DNA of 48,737 bases from Deltaproteobacteria bacterium (GTDB taxonomy: Bacteria > Desulfobacterota > DSM-4660 > Desulfatiglandales > HGW-15), in contig JAFDEE010000015.1 of assembly GCA_019310525.1 (NCBI GenBank), positions 1-48,737 on the forward strand, read 5' to 3'. The position numbers and the translations under genes were made by a program. Below, one piece after another: positions 1 to 8,393 of this stretch. The stretch's first letter is position 1, and each line of letters begins with the position of its first letter. The notes below the pieces were generated by a model. It saw nothing but the letters and a program-made list of their open reading frames with translations. It searched no databases and was not told the DNA's origin.

Positions 1-52
1 GTTTTTGGAGAATAGGATCCGGGTTAAAGGGTGGAAACGTGAAGAAGCCTTT

Positions 53-1324
53 TCACGGCCTGAATGCCCAGCGGGAGGAATCCCTGTAACGGCCCACGAC
101 GTATTCAAGCAGGGGCAGGAGTTTTTCGTGGTAGATATTGTCCCATGCGTAATTCCTTATGACCTTCCTGAACATCCGATGGGGTTTCAGCCCTCCGACA
201 AACTCCAGTATCTTCCGGGCTATATCTTCGGGGGGATCCTCCGGATCGAAAAGACACACATCCTCCCCCCCGATTTCCAGGAAAGGGGGGATGCTTGAGC
301 AGACGATGGGAAGTTTGATCATGCCTGATTCCAGGAGGGGAATGCCGAAACCCTCCTGGAGGCTCGGCAGTAAAAGGATGTCGGAGATGAGATAGAAGTC
401 GCGGATGGTGATACGGTCCGCGGACATCTTTTCCCCGCTTTTAAATACGTACTCCGCAATGATCAGGACGTCCTTTTCGACTCCCAGTTCCATGGCGAGG
501 TTTTTCAATTCACGGTAATATTTCAGGCTTTTCGGCTCGTGGGGATCGTGGGCGCCGGTGATCAGCAACCGGGCCTTGAGGCCCAGGTCGTGCAGGGCCC
601 GGGTTACCCGGATCGACAACTCCATGTTTTTTCGACGGTGGAGGCGGGAGGGCTGAACCATGATGAACTCCGCCTCGAAAAGGCGTTGTTCCTTGATGAT
701 TCGCACAGTGTTGGACTCCAACAGGAAAAAATCAAAGGGATCGATCCCGTTGGGGATGACATGTAGTTCCTTCATGGAGCCGTAAAGGTCAGCGAACATC
801 TCTCTGCGGCTCTCCGAGATGACCACGTAATGGATCCCGGCATAGGCCCGCTTCAGGATATTCCAGGGGAAGAGATCGAGATGCCCGGGATAGTCAGGGT
901 AAAAATAGGGGGAATCGTGATTCCAGCTGATAATGGGGATGAGACCCTCCCTGCCGATCCGGTGAAGGGCGGAGCTGAGGGGCAGGTTATAGGGCATGGT
1001 GAGTACGTTATGGGCGACCAGGACGTCGAATCCCTTCAGCGTACGGAGAAAATACTCGTATATTTTTTTTGTAAGGGTCTCCAGCCTTTCATCGTTCCCC
1101 TCGAAACCCGATTGATGGGCGCTTTGGACCTGGCGATTCCTGGATCCTAGTAAAGGGTTGATTTCGATTTCGATATTATCGGAGAAAATCCCCCCGTCTC
1201 CGGCGAATACCTTGACGTTGTGATAATAGCGCCCGAGAAGTGAGGCCTGTTGCCGGATGATTTCCTCGACACCCCCGACCACAGGGGGGCAGGAATAATG
1301 CAGGAGCGCCACGTTGTATTTCAT
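53..1324 (-). CDS. GT4-type glycosyltransferase (423 aa)
   Basis: Probable retaining glycosyltransferase of the GT-B fold, family GT4, transferring a sugar from a nucleotide-sugar donor in the cytoplasm. The N-terminus has the acceptor-domain start with a glycine-rich VVGGVEE loop. The C-terminal half carries the donor-site E-x7-E signature in LQEGFGIPLLE, and FIMVQPSRLHRRKN is the usual start of the second Rossmann domain. Length is normal for GT4. It overlaps the upstream glycosyltransferase by 4 bp (ATGA), and a GGGAG ribosome site precedes its ATG, so the two are translationally coupled and probably act in one pathway. The sugar and acceptor cannot be told from the sequence; a polysaccharide or a small glycoside (compatible solute) are both possible. 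Confidence 0.85.
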   Translation of the reverse strand: MKYNVALLHYSCPPVVGGVEEIIRQQASLLGRYYHNVKVFAGDGGIFSDNIEIEINPLLGSRNRQVQSAHQSGFEGNDERLETLTKKIYEYFLRTLKGFDVLVAHNVLTMPYNLPLSSALHRIGREGLIPIISWNHDSPYFYPDYPGHLDLFPWNILKRAYAGIHYVVISESRREMFADLYGSMKELHVIPNGIDPFDFFLLESNTVRIIKEQRLFEAEFIMVQPSRLHRRKNMELSIRVTRALHDLGLKARLLITGAHDPHEPKSLKYYRELKNLAMELGVEKDVLIIAEYVFKSGEKMSADRITIRDFYLISDILLLPSLQEGFGIPLLESGMIKLPIVCSSIPPFLEIGGEDVCLFDPEDPPEDIARKILEFVGGLKPHRMFRKVIRNYAWDNIYHEKLLPLLEYVVGRYRDSSRWAFRP

Positions 1325-2610
1325 CCCGGTCTCCCGTTTTGCATTTCAAGGACATCGATCAGATGGCGGAGATAGCGTTCGAGGATTTCATAGGAAAAAT
1401 AATGGGCCCCCAACCGGTAATTTTTCTTCACCATCTCTTCCCTTTTATCCGAATCTTCCAAGATCTCCCGTATCCTTTCGATCGTATGACCGGTCACGAA
1501 CCCCTCGATGGTTATGGTGTCAAACCCTTTAGGTTCGATGTCCGCGATGTAAGTGGAGTACCGGTTGACCACGATCGGTTTGCGGTAGTAAATGGTCTCC
1601 AGGAAGGCGTTCCCGAACCCTTCGTAACCTGACGGATAGCAGACCAGGTCGGCGCACTGGTATACGTCCCCTATGGTGTATCGTTTTCCTGAATGGTTGT
1701 TGTACTCCTCATCCGGCCCTACGAGGTGTTCGATGGATACCAGTTGAACCCCGAGGTTTCGAGCATACTCGCGGATGCGCTCATTGTAAACATCTCCCTC
1801 ATCCTCTTCGGAATGGGTGACCACGAGGACGGGACGGGTGAGGTCCATGAGGTTGACGATCTCCAGGCTCCGCTCGATCCATTTCCTGGGAACGACCCGG
1901 GTGGGTTGCAAAATAAAGGTTTCTCCTTCTTCCAGGCCGATCTTCCGCCGTATTTCCTCACAGGAGGACGGGGAGGGCGGGGGGGGTGGATTTGCGAAGT
2001 CGTAAACATTCGGGATCACGGTGTTCGAAATCCCCTTGCGGTAGCTTAGTTGCTGGCTCGCAATGGAGTTGATGACAACGTGTTGTATGGATGGAAGATT
2101 GGGAGGAAAGGCCCATGCCAGGTAATCACCAACGGCGTTGACCAGGAACCGCTCCCTTTCCCAGGCGAAGTCGTGGTGGTGGGCGATGGCGGGAAAGCCG
2201 GTCTCTGCGATGAATTCCACCAACGCAAGGCCCAGCGGGATATTCAGGGGGATAGCCAGGGCATTCTCTGGGATAAGCAAGTCTATTTCGAAGTCCCGGA
2301 CAAAGGCATGGATCTTGTCCTTGAGGTATTCTCGAAGCTGGTGGATTTTTTTGGTGGTCTCTTCCGACCTGACGTGCACCCCGTAGCAATTATCATGGAT
2401 TTCAAGGATGTCGGGGTGCAGGAAATGGGCCTCTTCCACGAGCATACACCTTTCAGGTGGACGATCGTTTTCACCTGAAAAGTAGAAGCACTGGAAACCG
2501 TTCCTCTCAAGCACGGCTCCCCACTTTTCGATCTCCAGGGAGACCCCGTCCGTTCCTGCGATCCTGGTGGAAATGAATCCAATCCTTTTGAAATGCTTGC
2601 CGCGGACCAA
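1321..2610 (-). CDS. GT4-type glycosyltransferase (429 aa), TTG start
   Basis: Second GT-B fold glycosyltransferase, first gene of a two-gene operon with the overlapping GT4 downstream. The donor-binding signature reads GYEGFGNAFLE near residue 330. The N-terminal domain holds an unusual HHHDFAWERERF stretch near residue 140, in the region where GT4 enzymes bind the acceptor. The chosen start is TTG at 2610, because a very strong ribosome-binding site lies immediately upstream and no better codon is in frame. The substrate is unknown. The pairing of two divergent GT4 genes with few other carbohydrate genes in view would fit a disaccharide or glucosylglycerate-type solute as well as exopolysaccharide; that is inference only. 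Confidence 0.82.
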   Translation of the reverse strand: MVRGKHFKRIGFISTRIAGTDGVSLEIEKWGAVLERNGFQCFYFSGENDRPPERCMLVEEAHFLHPDILEIHDNCYGVHVRSEETTKKIHQLREYLKDKIHAFVRDFEIDLLIPENALAIPLNIPLGLALVEFIAETGFPAIAHHHDFAWERERFLVNAVGDYLAWAFPPNLPSIQHVVINSIASQQLSYRKGISNTVIPNVYDFANPPPPPSPSSCEEIRRKIGLEEGETFILQPTRVVPRKWIERSLEIVNLMDLTRPVLVVTHSEEDEGDVYNERIREYARNLGVQLVSIEHLVGPDEEYNNHSGKRYTIGDVYQCADLVCYPSGYEGFGNAFLETIYYRKPIVVNRYSTYIADIEPKGFDTITIEGFVTGHTIERIREILEDSDKREEMVKKNYRLGAHYFSYEILERYLRHLIDVLEMQNGRPG

Positions 2611-2612
2611 AA

Positions 2613-2624
2613 GATCACCTCCTT
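2613..2624 (-). promoter_or_regulatory. Near-perfect Shine-Dalgarno sequence for the 2610 gene
   Basis: Read on the minus strand the site is AAGGAGGTGATC, complementary over 12 consecutive bases to the usual 3' end of bacterial 16S rRNA (GATCACCTCCTT). The GGAGG core is 7 nt from the TTG at 2610. So strong a site in front of a weak initiation codon decides the start of the glycosyltransferase. Confidence 0.8.
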
Positions 2625-2863
2625 CGTTTCATGGCTTCAAGGGGACGGACCCCGAGTAAGGGAGCTTCCCCCGGCCCTGGGGTGGTTTTCCACCGGATCA
2701 GGGTGTGAAAGGGACGGGCTTTCGATTCGGAAAGGCGGCACTCGCCGCTGTGCCAGACCCTTATCCGGCGTTTCATTATCAGTCACAGTGGTCCCTGTCA
2801 AATCCTTTAGTCCCTTAACGAATCCGGGTTCATCCATCCGCCCGGAAACCCATGAGATCGGCC

Positions 2864-3793
2864 TCACCCTTTTTTCCTGTCCGAGACAGGGTCTAAACAC
2901 ACATCATTGATCCCAGGTCCTTTTTCCGGAACAGCCCCCGGGTAGCGGGAAAAAGGGAAGCCAGTTTTCGACTCTTCGGTGCCGCGGACCATGATCTCGA
3001 ACTCGGAAAAAGGGATGCCAAGACCCATTCTGTCAGCTTCAAAACGCGCAATGAGCCTCGCCCCCAGACAATAGGGGGAAAAGTTGATCTTTCCGGTAAG
3101 ATAGGGCCTTGCGATCAGATCGGAGCAGCCAGCACGCAGCCCGGCGATGTCGGCCTGGGTCCTTCGCCCCGTGAGGAACTGGTAGCCCTGAATCACCCGG
3201 CAGAGTTCCACGGGTCTAAGGGACATGAAAACGATGTCGGGGAGGACCTCCACCTCGTCGAAATCGGGTGAGAAATAGAACACGCCCTGGACCGTCGGTG
3301 GCTGAATGGCCATCATCTCTGAGGTGGCCCGGCGGGCCGTCTCCCGCTTTCGGTATCTCCCGGAATCGTCCCTGCCGAAAAGGGCGTATTCCTCACGTTC
3401 GGCATCCTTGCAGGCATAGACCGTGCCGTTCGTGAACTCCGCAGGGGAAGGCGGTGTGAAATCTTCCTTCCTTCCGCTGTTCTCGCGCATGATCTCGGTG
3501 TATACTCTCGGCCCTTCAAGGGGTACGGACTGGTCCCGATCGACGAGGCCGAGGCTGATTGCGGCCGCGATACATCCGATATTTTCTTCTGTGAGATATA
3601 CGGCGTCTCCAAGGGTGGCGCACCTGGCGGCATGGCACGAGGTGACTGTTTCATTCAATGGGCTGAACTGAAGGAGATCACCGGGGATTGAGTCTTCCTT
3701 CCTGAAAAGGGTGATGCCGGCCATGGGGATCTCGAGATCAGGTACTTCCATGGCCTCTATGAGCCGCCGGGTCAATCGGTAAAATCGGGTCAT
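2864..3793 (-). CDS. DUF169 domain protein (309 aa)
   Basis: Member of the uncharacterised DUF169 family, which is frequent in anaerobic bacteria and archaea. Recognised from the start YRLTRRLIEAMEV followed by PMAGITLFRKED, the SCHAARCATLGDAVYLT segment that carries conserved cysteines, and the C-terminal SPYCLGARLIARFEADRMG and FSEFEIMVRGTEESKTGFPF segments. The start at 3793 is chosen because AGGAGGT lies 4-5 nt upstream of that ATG; the open frame extends 41 codons further but without a ribosome site or family similarity. It stands alone on the minus strand. Function unknown; the conserved Cys residues could bind metal, but that is only inferred. Confidence 0.75.
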   Translation of the reverse strand: MTRFYRLTRRLIEAMEVPDLEIPMAGITLFRKEDSIPGDLLQFSPLNETVTSCHAARCATLGDAVYLTEENIGCIAAAISLGLVDRDQSVPLEGPRVYTEIMRENSGRKEDFTPPSPAEFTNGTVYACKDAEREEYALFGRDDSGRYRKRETARRATSEMMAIQPPTVQGVFYFSPDFDEVEVLPDIVFMSLRPVELCRVIQGYQFLTGRRTQADIAGLRAGCSDLIARPYLTGKINFSPYCLGARLIARFEADRMGLGIPFSEFEIMVRGTEESKTGFPFSRYPGAVPEKGPGINDVCLDPVSDRKKG

Positions 3794-4110
3794 ATTACCT
3801 CCTGGGATCATTTGGTTGTGGAAATCCTCACACAAGTCCGCGAGGCGGCTCTTGCCCTTGTTGTCAACCGGGGGAAGACCGCAGGCGGTGTTTAATGGGA
3901 GTAGAGTCGGCATCAATGTTAAAGGGCCGACCCCTCCAGCTCCAGTGAATGAATCGGCAGGAACTTGGACAACCTTTAAGCCTGGATCCGGGGGATCGAG
4001 GGGGAAGAGTCGTGAGGCGGAACCTCGGAGCGCACGAAAATCTTAGGGATTGACAAAGTAACGGGAGCCTTGCAAGATGGTTTGGCCCCGGGTGGAGGTG
4101 TGTTATGTTT
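3794..4110. other. Intergenic region upstream of the DUF169 gene
   Basis: About 320 bp separate the DUF169 start from the inverted-repeat element. No coding region with a ribosome site or recognisable similarity was seen on either strand, and no convincing promoter could be chosen by eye. The open frame running through 3816-4046 has no family resemblance and no ribosome site. Confidence 0.4.
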
Positions 4111-4356
4111 TTAACCCAAATTATGCGTCAACAATGAAATTGATTTTTATTGCAATATGTTGAAGCATTCTGACAGCATCTAATGGGTGAAGGGGGAAGG
4201 GATGTTCCCTCCGCTACGTTCGCTACGCCGTCCATGGCTCCGCTCACTGCCGATTTTGGCTCTTCCACTCTCCTGCTCCAGAGCCAAAATAGGCCGCTTC
4301 CGGGAAAATCCCTTTCCCCTTCCTTGGGCGAGCGTTCACGCATAATTTGGGTTTAA
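4111..4356. mobile_element. MITE-like element or deleted insertion sequence with terminal inverted repeats
   Basis: A 16-bp perfect inverted repeat bounds this segment: AACCCAAATTATGCGT at 4113-4128 and its reverse complement at 4338-4353, both extending imperfectly outward to TTAA-like ends. Inside is a second perfect 11-bp inverted repeat at 4253-4263 and 4280-4290. On the minus strand a short open frame reads into the left terminus and ends KINFIVDA at a TAA (4121-4123) inside the inverted repeat, as the 3' end of a transposase gene often does. At about 245 bp it cannot encode a transposase, so it is best read as a non-autonomous derivative. The family is not identified. Confidence 0.6.
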
Positions 4357-4429
4357 TTCGGAGCTGAATTCAGAGGAGAGGCTTGAATTCATCGAAGCGC
4401 GAGACCTTCCAGATGCCTGGTTTCAGTGT

Positions 4430-5056
4430 GTGTACAGGTTGCTCGATACCGGACGGGAGTACCGGATCGACAGGGGGAGTTATCAGGGGCAGAAGCGCCT
4501 GGAGTTTGATTACGTGACCGTTCATATTAAGTTCCCGGGTGTAAGGCCCCTTCTGCCCGACATCCCACCCTCCCTGGGTATTCCAAATCCGGTGGCGGAG
4601 GGATACCTGGAGGAGTACTTGCCCTACCTCATGACCTCAGCCAAGCGGCCGGGCGAGGACTATACTTACGGACAGTACCTGGAGAAGCAGATCGAGGAAG
4701 TCATTCGTATGTACCGGGAGGACGGCCACGGCACTAACCAGGCCTATATGACCGTGGGGGAGCCGGACGCTCTTTTTCTGAAGGATCCTCCCTGCCTCCG
4801 GGGGATCGATACCCGGGTGATGGAGGGGAAACTTCATTTCTTCGTATACTTCCGATCCTGGGACCTTTGGAACGGCTTTCCCGCCAACCTGGGTGCCCTT
4901 CAGCTCCTCAAGGAGTACATGGCAGCGAGTATCGGTGTGGAGGACGGTGAGATCATCGCGGCGAGCAAAGGGCTTCATCTCTACGATTACGTATGGGAAC
5001 TGGCCAGGCTGAGGACCATGCGCGACAACCCTTCGGCCCTTTCCAGGGAGAAGTGA
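4430..5056 (+). CDS. Thymidylate synthase-like protein, 5' end possibly damaged
   Basis: Homologue of the thymidylate synthase/dCMP hydroxymethylase fold. The ThyA-type C-terminal half is recognisable: FVYFRSWDLWNGFPANLGAL, then ASIGVEDGEIIAASKGLHLYDYVWELA, matching the region of ThyA that holds the nucleotide-binding Arg-Ser-x-Asp and the H-x-Y motif. The active-site Cys region (PCLRGIDTRV) is not a standard ThyA PCH motif, so TMP synthesis is uncertain. The GTG at 4430 is the first usual start codon, but the frame is open back to 4346 and the translation just upstream (EFIEARDLPDAWFQC) looks like real protein. An AGAGGAGAGG ribosome-like site sits at 4372-4381 with no ATG/GTG/TTG in frame at the right distance. 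Stop is 1 bp from rlmN. Confidence 0.65.
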   Translation: MYRLLDTGREYRIDRGSYQGQKRLEFDYVTVHIKFPGVRPLLPDIPPSLGIPNPVAEGYLEEYLPYLMTSAKRPGEDYTYGQYLEKQIEEVIRMYREDGHGTNQAYMTVGEPDALFLKDPPCLRGIDTRVMEGKLHFFVYFRSWDLWNGFPANLGALQLLKEYMAASIGVEDGEIIAASKGLHLYDYVWELARLRTMRDNPSALSREK

Positions 5057-5057
5057 A

Positions 5058-6170
5058 ATGGAGGGCGTGGCAGTGGGCATTCCTGGAGAAGAGAAAGCGG
5101 GCCTTGAATCAGGGGGCGGGATGACCCTTGAGAAGGCGGATCTCAAGGGCATGGACTCCCGGGAGATGGAGACCTGGGTCCGGGAGTTGGGTCTGGAGAC
5201 CTATCGCGCGCGTCAGATCCGGCAGTGGCTTTTCCAGAAACAGGTCTCCTCTTTCAAGGAAATGACCAACCTCAGCAAGGCAGTAAGGGAACTCCTGGAG
5301 GAAAAGGCCCGTATCCACCATTTGGAGCAGGAGGAGGTTCAGGTCTCCCGGGACGGTACCAGAAAGTTTCTTTTCCGGCTGGAGGACGGACGGTTCATCG
5401 AATCCGTCCTGATCCCGGAACGGGACCATGCCACCCTGTGCATTTCCTCCCAGGTGGGGTGCGCCATGGGATGCCGCTTCTGCGTGACCGCAAAGCAGGG
5501 GTTCAAGCGGAATATGACCCCGGCGGAGATCGTGGACCAGGTGATTCAGGTGAGACGGACGATGGAGGATCCGGGGCGATTGCGCAATATCGTCCTTATG
5601 GGTATGGGAGAGCCACTCGCTAATTACCGGGCCGTGATCCGTGCCCTCGGAAACATCGTGGCGGAGGACGGGATGAATTTTTCCCATAGGAAGGTCACCC
5701 TTTCCACCTGTGGACTTGTTCCCCGCATGGCGGATCTGGGTCGGGATGCCGCCGTCAACCTGGCCGTTTCTCTCAACGCCGCGGACGAGGAGACCCGCAG
5801 CTACTTGATGCCCGTAAACCGCACCTACCCACTGAGTGATCTGATTCGGGCCTGCAGGGAATTCCCCCTGCCGAACCGGAGAATGATCACCTTTGAATAC
5901 ATTCTTATCCAGGGAGTGAATGATCGCGACCGGGACGCCCTTCGGCTCGTCCGGCTGCTCAATGGGATCCGGGCCAAGGTGAACCTGATTCCCCTCAATC
6001 CCCATCCCGCCCTGGACCTTCAGCCTTCCCCGATGGAAAGGATCCTCGGGTTCCAGAAGATCCTGATCGAGAACCATTTCACCGCCATCATCCGGAAGAG
6101 CAAGGGTCAGGACATTTCCGCGGCCTGCGGGCAACTGAGCGGTGCCCGTTCCAAGGGCTACGCGGCCTGA
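5058..6170 (+). CDS. rlmN: 23S rRNA/tRNA adenine-C2 methyltransferase RlmN
   Basis: Radical-SAM enzyme that methylates C2 of A2503 in 23S rRNA and A37 in some tRNAs. The radical-SAM cluster motif C-x3-C-x2-C is at residues 135, 139 and 142 (GCAMGCRFC). The GMGEPLANY and SLNAADEETR segments that contact SAM are present, as is the C-terminal AACGQL whose cysteine forms the methyl-enzyme intermediate. Length is normal. The ATG at 5058 lies one base after the previous stop; an internal ATG at 5121 with a GGGGGCGGG ribosome-like stretch just upstream would give a 349-residue protein and is an equally good start. Confidence 0.95.
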   Translation: MEGVAVGIPGEEKAGLESGGGMTLEKADLKGMDSREMETWVRELGLETYRARQIRQWLFQKQVSSFKEMTNLSKAVRELLEEKARIHHLEQEEVQVSRDGTRKFLFRLEDGRFIESVLIPERDHATLCISSQVGCAMGCRFCVTAKQGFKRNMTPAEIVDQVIQVRRTMEDPGRLRNIVLMGMGEPLANYRAVIRALGNIVAEDGMNFSHRKVTLSTCGLVPRMADLGRDAAVNLAVSLNAADEETRSYLMPVNRTYPLSDLIRACREFPLPNRRMITFEYILIQGVNDRDRDALRLVRLLNGIRAKVNLIPLNPHPALDLQPSPMERILGFQKILIENHFTAIIRKSKGQDISAACGQLSGARSKGYAA

Positions 6171-6322
6171 TGAAAAATGAACGGAAGCCGGAACGGGAAA
6201 GGATGGGAAATTTTTCACTTGCGATCCGATTTCAATATGTTATGTAAAATCCCTGTCAAAACGGGGGGAAGGGAGGACACCCGCCCGGGACATTTGGTCC
6301 CCGGTGCTTGGAGCGGTAAAAT

Positions 6323-6703
6323 ATGATCCGGTTGGATTTTGCAAAGGGGAACGGGCTTCTGCCCGCCATCGTCCAGGACCGGGCAACAGGAAAGGTCTTG
6401 ATGATGGCTTACATCAACGACGAGTCCTGGAGGAAGACCCTGGAGACAGGGGAGACCCATTTCTGGAGTCGGTCCCGGCAAGAGTTATGGCACAAGGGGG
6501 GCACATCCGGCCATGTCCAGAAGGTGCGGGAGATCTACGTGGACTGTGATGACGACACAGTCCTCTTTGTCGTCGATCAGGTGGGCGGAGCAGCTTGCCA
6601 TACAGGGTATGAGACCTGTTTTCACAAGAAGATCGGTCCCCGGGGAGAGGTCACCGTGGTGGGGAAAAAAATTTTTGATCCAGGGAAGGTTTACAAGGAA
6701 TGA
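6323..6703 (+). CDS. hisI: Phosphoribosyl-AMP cyclohydrolase HisI
   Basis: Third step of histidine synthesis, opening the purine ring of phosphoribosyl-AMP; cytoplasmic zinc enzyme. The 126-residue protein is the monofunctional cyclohydrolase without the HisE pyrophosphohydrolase domain. Conserved elements: [28 protein letters not shown] with the metal-binding acidic patch, and CHTGYETCF with the two cysteines that bind zinc. GGAG precedes the ATG. The stop overlaps the hisG start by 4 bp, so the two are coupled. hisE must be elsewhere. Confidence 0.96.
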   Translation: MIRLDFAKGNGLLPAIVQDRATGKVLMMAYINDESWRKTLETGETHFWSRSRQELWHKGGTSGHVQKVREIYVDCDDDTVLFVVDQVGGAACHTGYETCFHKKIGPRGEVTVVGKKIFDPGKVYKE

Positions 6704-7572
6704 AGAAACTCAAGTTCGGAATACCCAAAGGGAGCCTCCAGTCCGCGACCATCAGCCTCTTTGAGAAGTCGGGCTGGAAAATCAATGTCAATGGAAGGAG
6801 TTATTTTCCGGAGATCAACGATCATGCCCTGGATATCACCATATGCAGGGCCCAGGAGATGTCCCTCTACGTTGAAAACGGGACCCTGGACGCGGGTCTG
6901 ACCGGGAGGGACTGGATCGAAGAGAACCAGTCGGACGTCAAGGTGCTGGACAACCTGATCTATTCCAAGGTCAGCCAGCGGCCGGCACGGTGGGTTCTGG
7001 CGGTTCCCGCCGACTCTCCCATAGAGAAACTTGAGGACCTCCAGGGCAAGAAGATCTCAACAGAACTGGTCAATTTCACAAAGCGTTATTTCAAGGAGAG
7101 AAACATCGACGTCCGGGTCAGCTTTTCCTGGGGGGCCACGGAGGGTAAGGCGGTATCCGGATTGGCGGACGCCATCGTGGAAGTGACGGAGACGGGGAGC
7201 ACCATCAAGGCCCACGGCCTCAAGATCATCCATGAGCTGATGGAGTCCCACACCCAGATGATCGCAAACCGGGAGGCCTACCGGGTTCCCTGGAAGCGGG
7301 AGAAGATGGAGCAGATCATCCTTCTGCTCAAGGGGGCCTTAAGGGCGGAAAACATGGTGGGCGTCAAGATGAACGTTCCCAAGGATAAACTGGAGGACGT
7401 CATCAGGCTCCTTCCGAGCCTCAATTCGCCCACTGTTGCCAGCCTCTACAACATGCCCTGGTTTTCCGTGGAGGCAATCATCAATTCGGCCCTGGTCAGG
7501 GATCTGATCCCCCAGCTCCTCAAGGCGGGCGCGGAAGGAATTATCGAATATCCTCTCAACAAGGTGATATGA
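6700..7572 (+). CDS. hisG: ATP phosphoribosyltransferase HisG, long form
   Basis: First, feedback-regulated step of histidine synthesis: ATP plus PRPP to phosphoribosyl-ATP. At 290 residues it is the long, hexameric form with a C-terminal ACT-like regulatory domain (about residues 210-290), so no HisZ subunit is needed. [11 protein letters not shown] at the N-terminus, [13 protein letters not shown] near residue 65 and the PRPP-loop region [19 protein letters not shown] near 150 are as expected. ATGA overlap with hisI shows a two-gene operon. Confidence 0.96.
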   Translation: MKKLKFGIPKGSLQSATISLFEKSGWKINVNGRSYFPEINDHALDITICRAQEMSLYVENGTLDAGLTGRDWIEENQSDVKVLDNLIYSKVSQRPARWVLAVPADSPIEKLEDLQGKKISTELVNFTKRYFKERNIDVRVSFSWGATEGKAVSGLADAIVEVTETGSTIKAHGLKIIHELMESHTQMIANREAYRVPWKREKMEQIILLLKGALRAENMVGVKMNVPKDKLEDVIRLLPSLNSPTVASLYNMPWFSVEAIINSALVRDLIPQLLKAGAEGIIEYPLNKVI

Positions 7573-7576
7573 GGCC

Positions 7577-8380
7577 ATGAAAGGATTCAGGACGATCTGG
7601 CCGGTGTGCCTGTTGCTGGCGGCGGTGCTCATAGGGTGTGCCCCCACAGGCAAAACCGTGCCGGGGAAACCCAAGGTCACGCCCAAAAGCCGGGCCGAGG
7701 CCAAGGAGAAACTTGGGCTGTCCATGATCGAGGAAGGAAATCTCCAGATGGGGCTCAAGGAGTTGCTGGAGGCCCGCGATCTGGACCCAGGGAACCCTGA
7801 TATCCACCTCGGCATCGGTATCGCCTACCGAAAGCTTGGAGAATATGCCAAGGCGGTAACCTATTTTCAGCGTGCCCTCGCCCTCAAGCCCGATTTCCCG
7901 GACGCCCATAATAACCTGGGGATGGTTTACGCCCTCATGGGGAGATGGGAGAAGGCCATCGACCTGTTCGAGAAGGCCATCAGTAATTACAAGTATGAAC
8001 GGAGACATACCGCCTTTGAAAACCTGGGGACGGTGTACTTTTACAGAGGGGATTACCGCCAGGCCGTGGTCAATTACCAAAAAGCCTTGAGACTGGAGCC
8101 CGATTACAGCCCTGCCTATGAAAAGATGGGCCTGGCCTACGAAAGGTTGAAGGAGTGGGATCATGCCCTTTTCGCCTACCGACAGGCCGTCAGATTGGAA
8201 CCCCGAAACCCCCTGCCTCATCTCTACCTCGGCAGGCTCTGTTTCCAACTCAAGCGATACGAGGACGCGGAAACGGCCCTACGAAGTGCCATCAGGAACG
8301 ACGTGACAGGAATAGTAGCCCAGGAAGCACGGAGGCTTTTAAGGGAGATCAAGAAGGCTCGGGAAGGGAAGGGGTCATAG
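7577..8380 (+). CDS. TPR-repeat lipoprotein (PilW/Tgl-like)
   Basis: Predicted lipoprotein: basic start, hydrophobic stretch and lipobox LIGC with the lipidated cysteine at residue 21. The mature part is built of about five to six tetratricopeptide repeats, with typical lines such as PDAHNNLGMVYALMGRWEKA and PAYEKMGLAYERLKEWDHA. Lipoproteins of this plan include the pilotins PilW/PilF/Tgl, which help assemble type IV pilus secretin, but no pilus gene is in view so that role is only suggested. It starts 4 bp after hisG, probably in the same transcript, with GAGG just upstream of the ATG. Confidence 0.8.
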   Translation: MKGFRTIWPVCLLLAAVLIGCAPTGKTVPGKPKVTPKSRAEAKEKLGLSMIEEGNLQMGLKELLEARDLDPGNPDIHLGIGIAYRKLGEYAKAVTYFQRALALKPDFPDAHNNLGMVYALMGRWEKAIDLFEKAISNYKYERRHTAFENLGTVYFYRGDYRQAVVNYQKALRLEPDYSPAYEKMGLAYERLKEWDHALFAYRQAVRLEPRNPLPHLYLGRLCFQLKRYEDAETALRSAIRNDVTGIVAQEARRLLREIKKAREGKGS

Positions 8381-8393
8381 GAATCCCTGGAGG

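Noticed and set aside
4128-4343. 71-codon minus-strand frame inside the inverted-repeat element
   Set aside because: Lies almost exactly between the inverted repeats and includes their sequence; no ribosome site, and its frame differs from the one that ends KINFIVDA.
5109-6218. 369-codon open frame antisense to rlmN
   Set aside because: Overlaps an unmistakable RlmN; no protein family resemblance.
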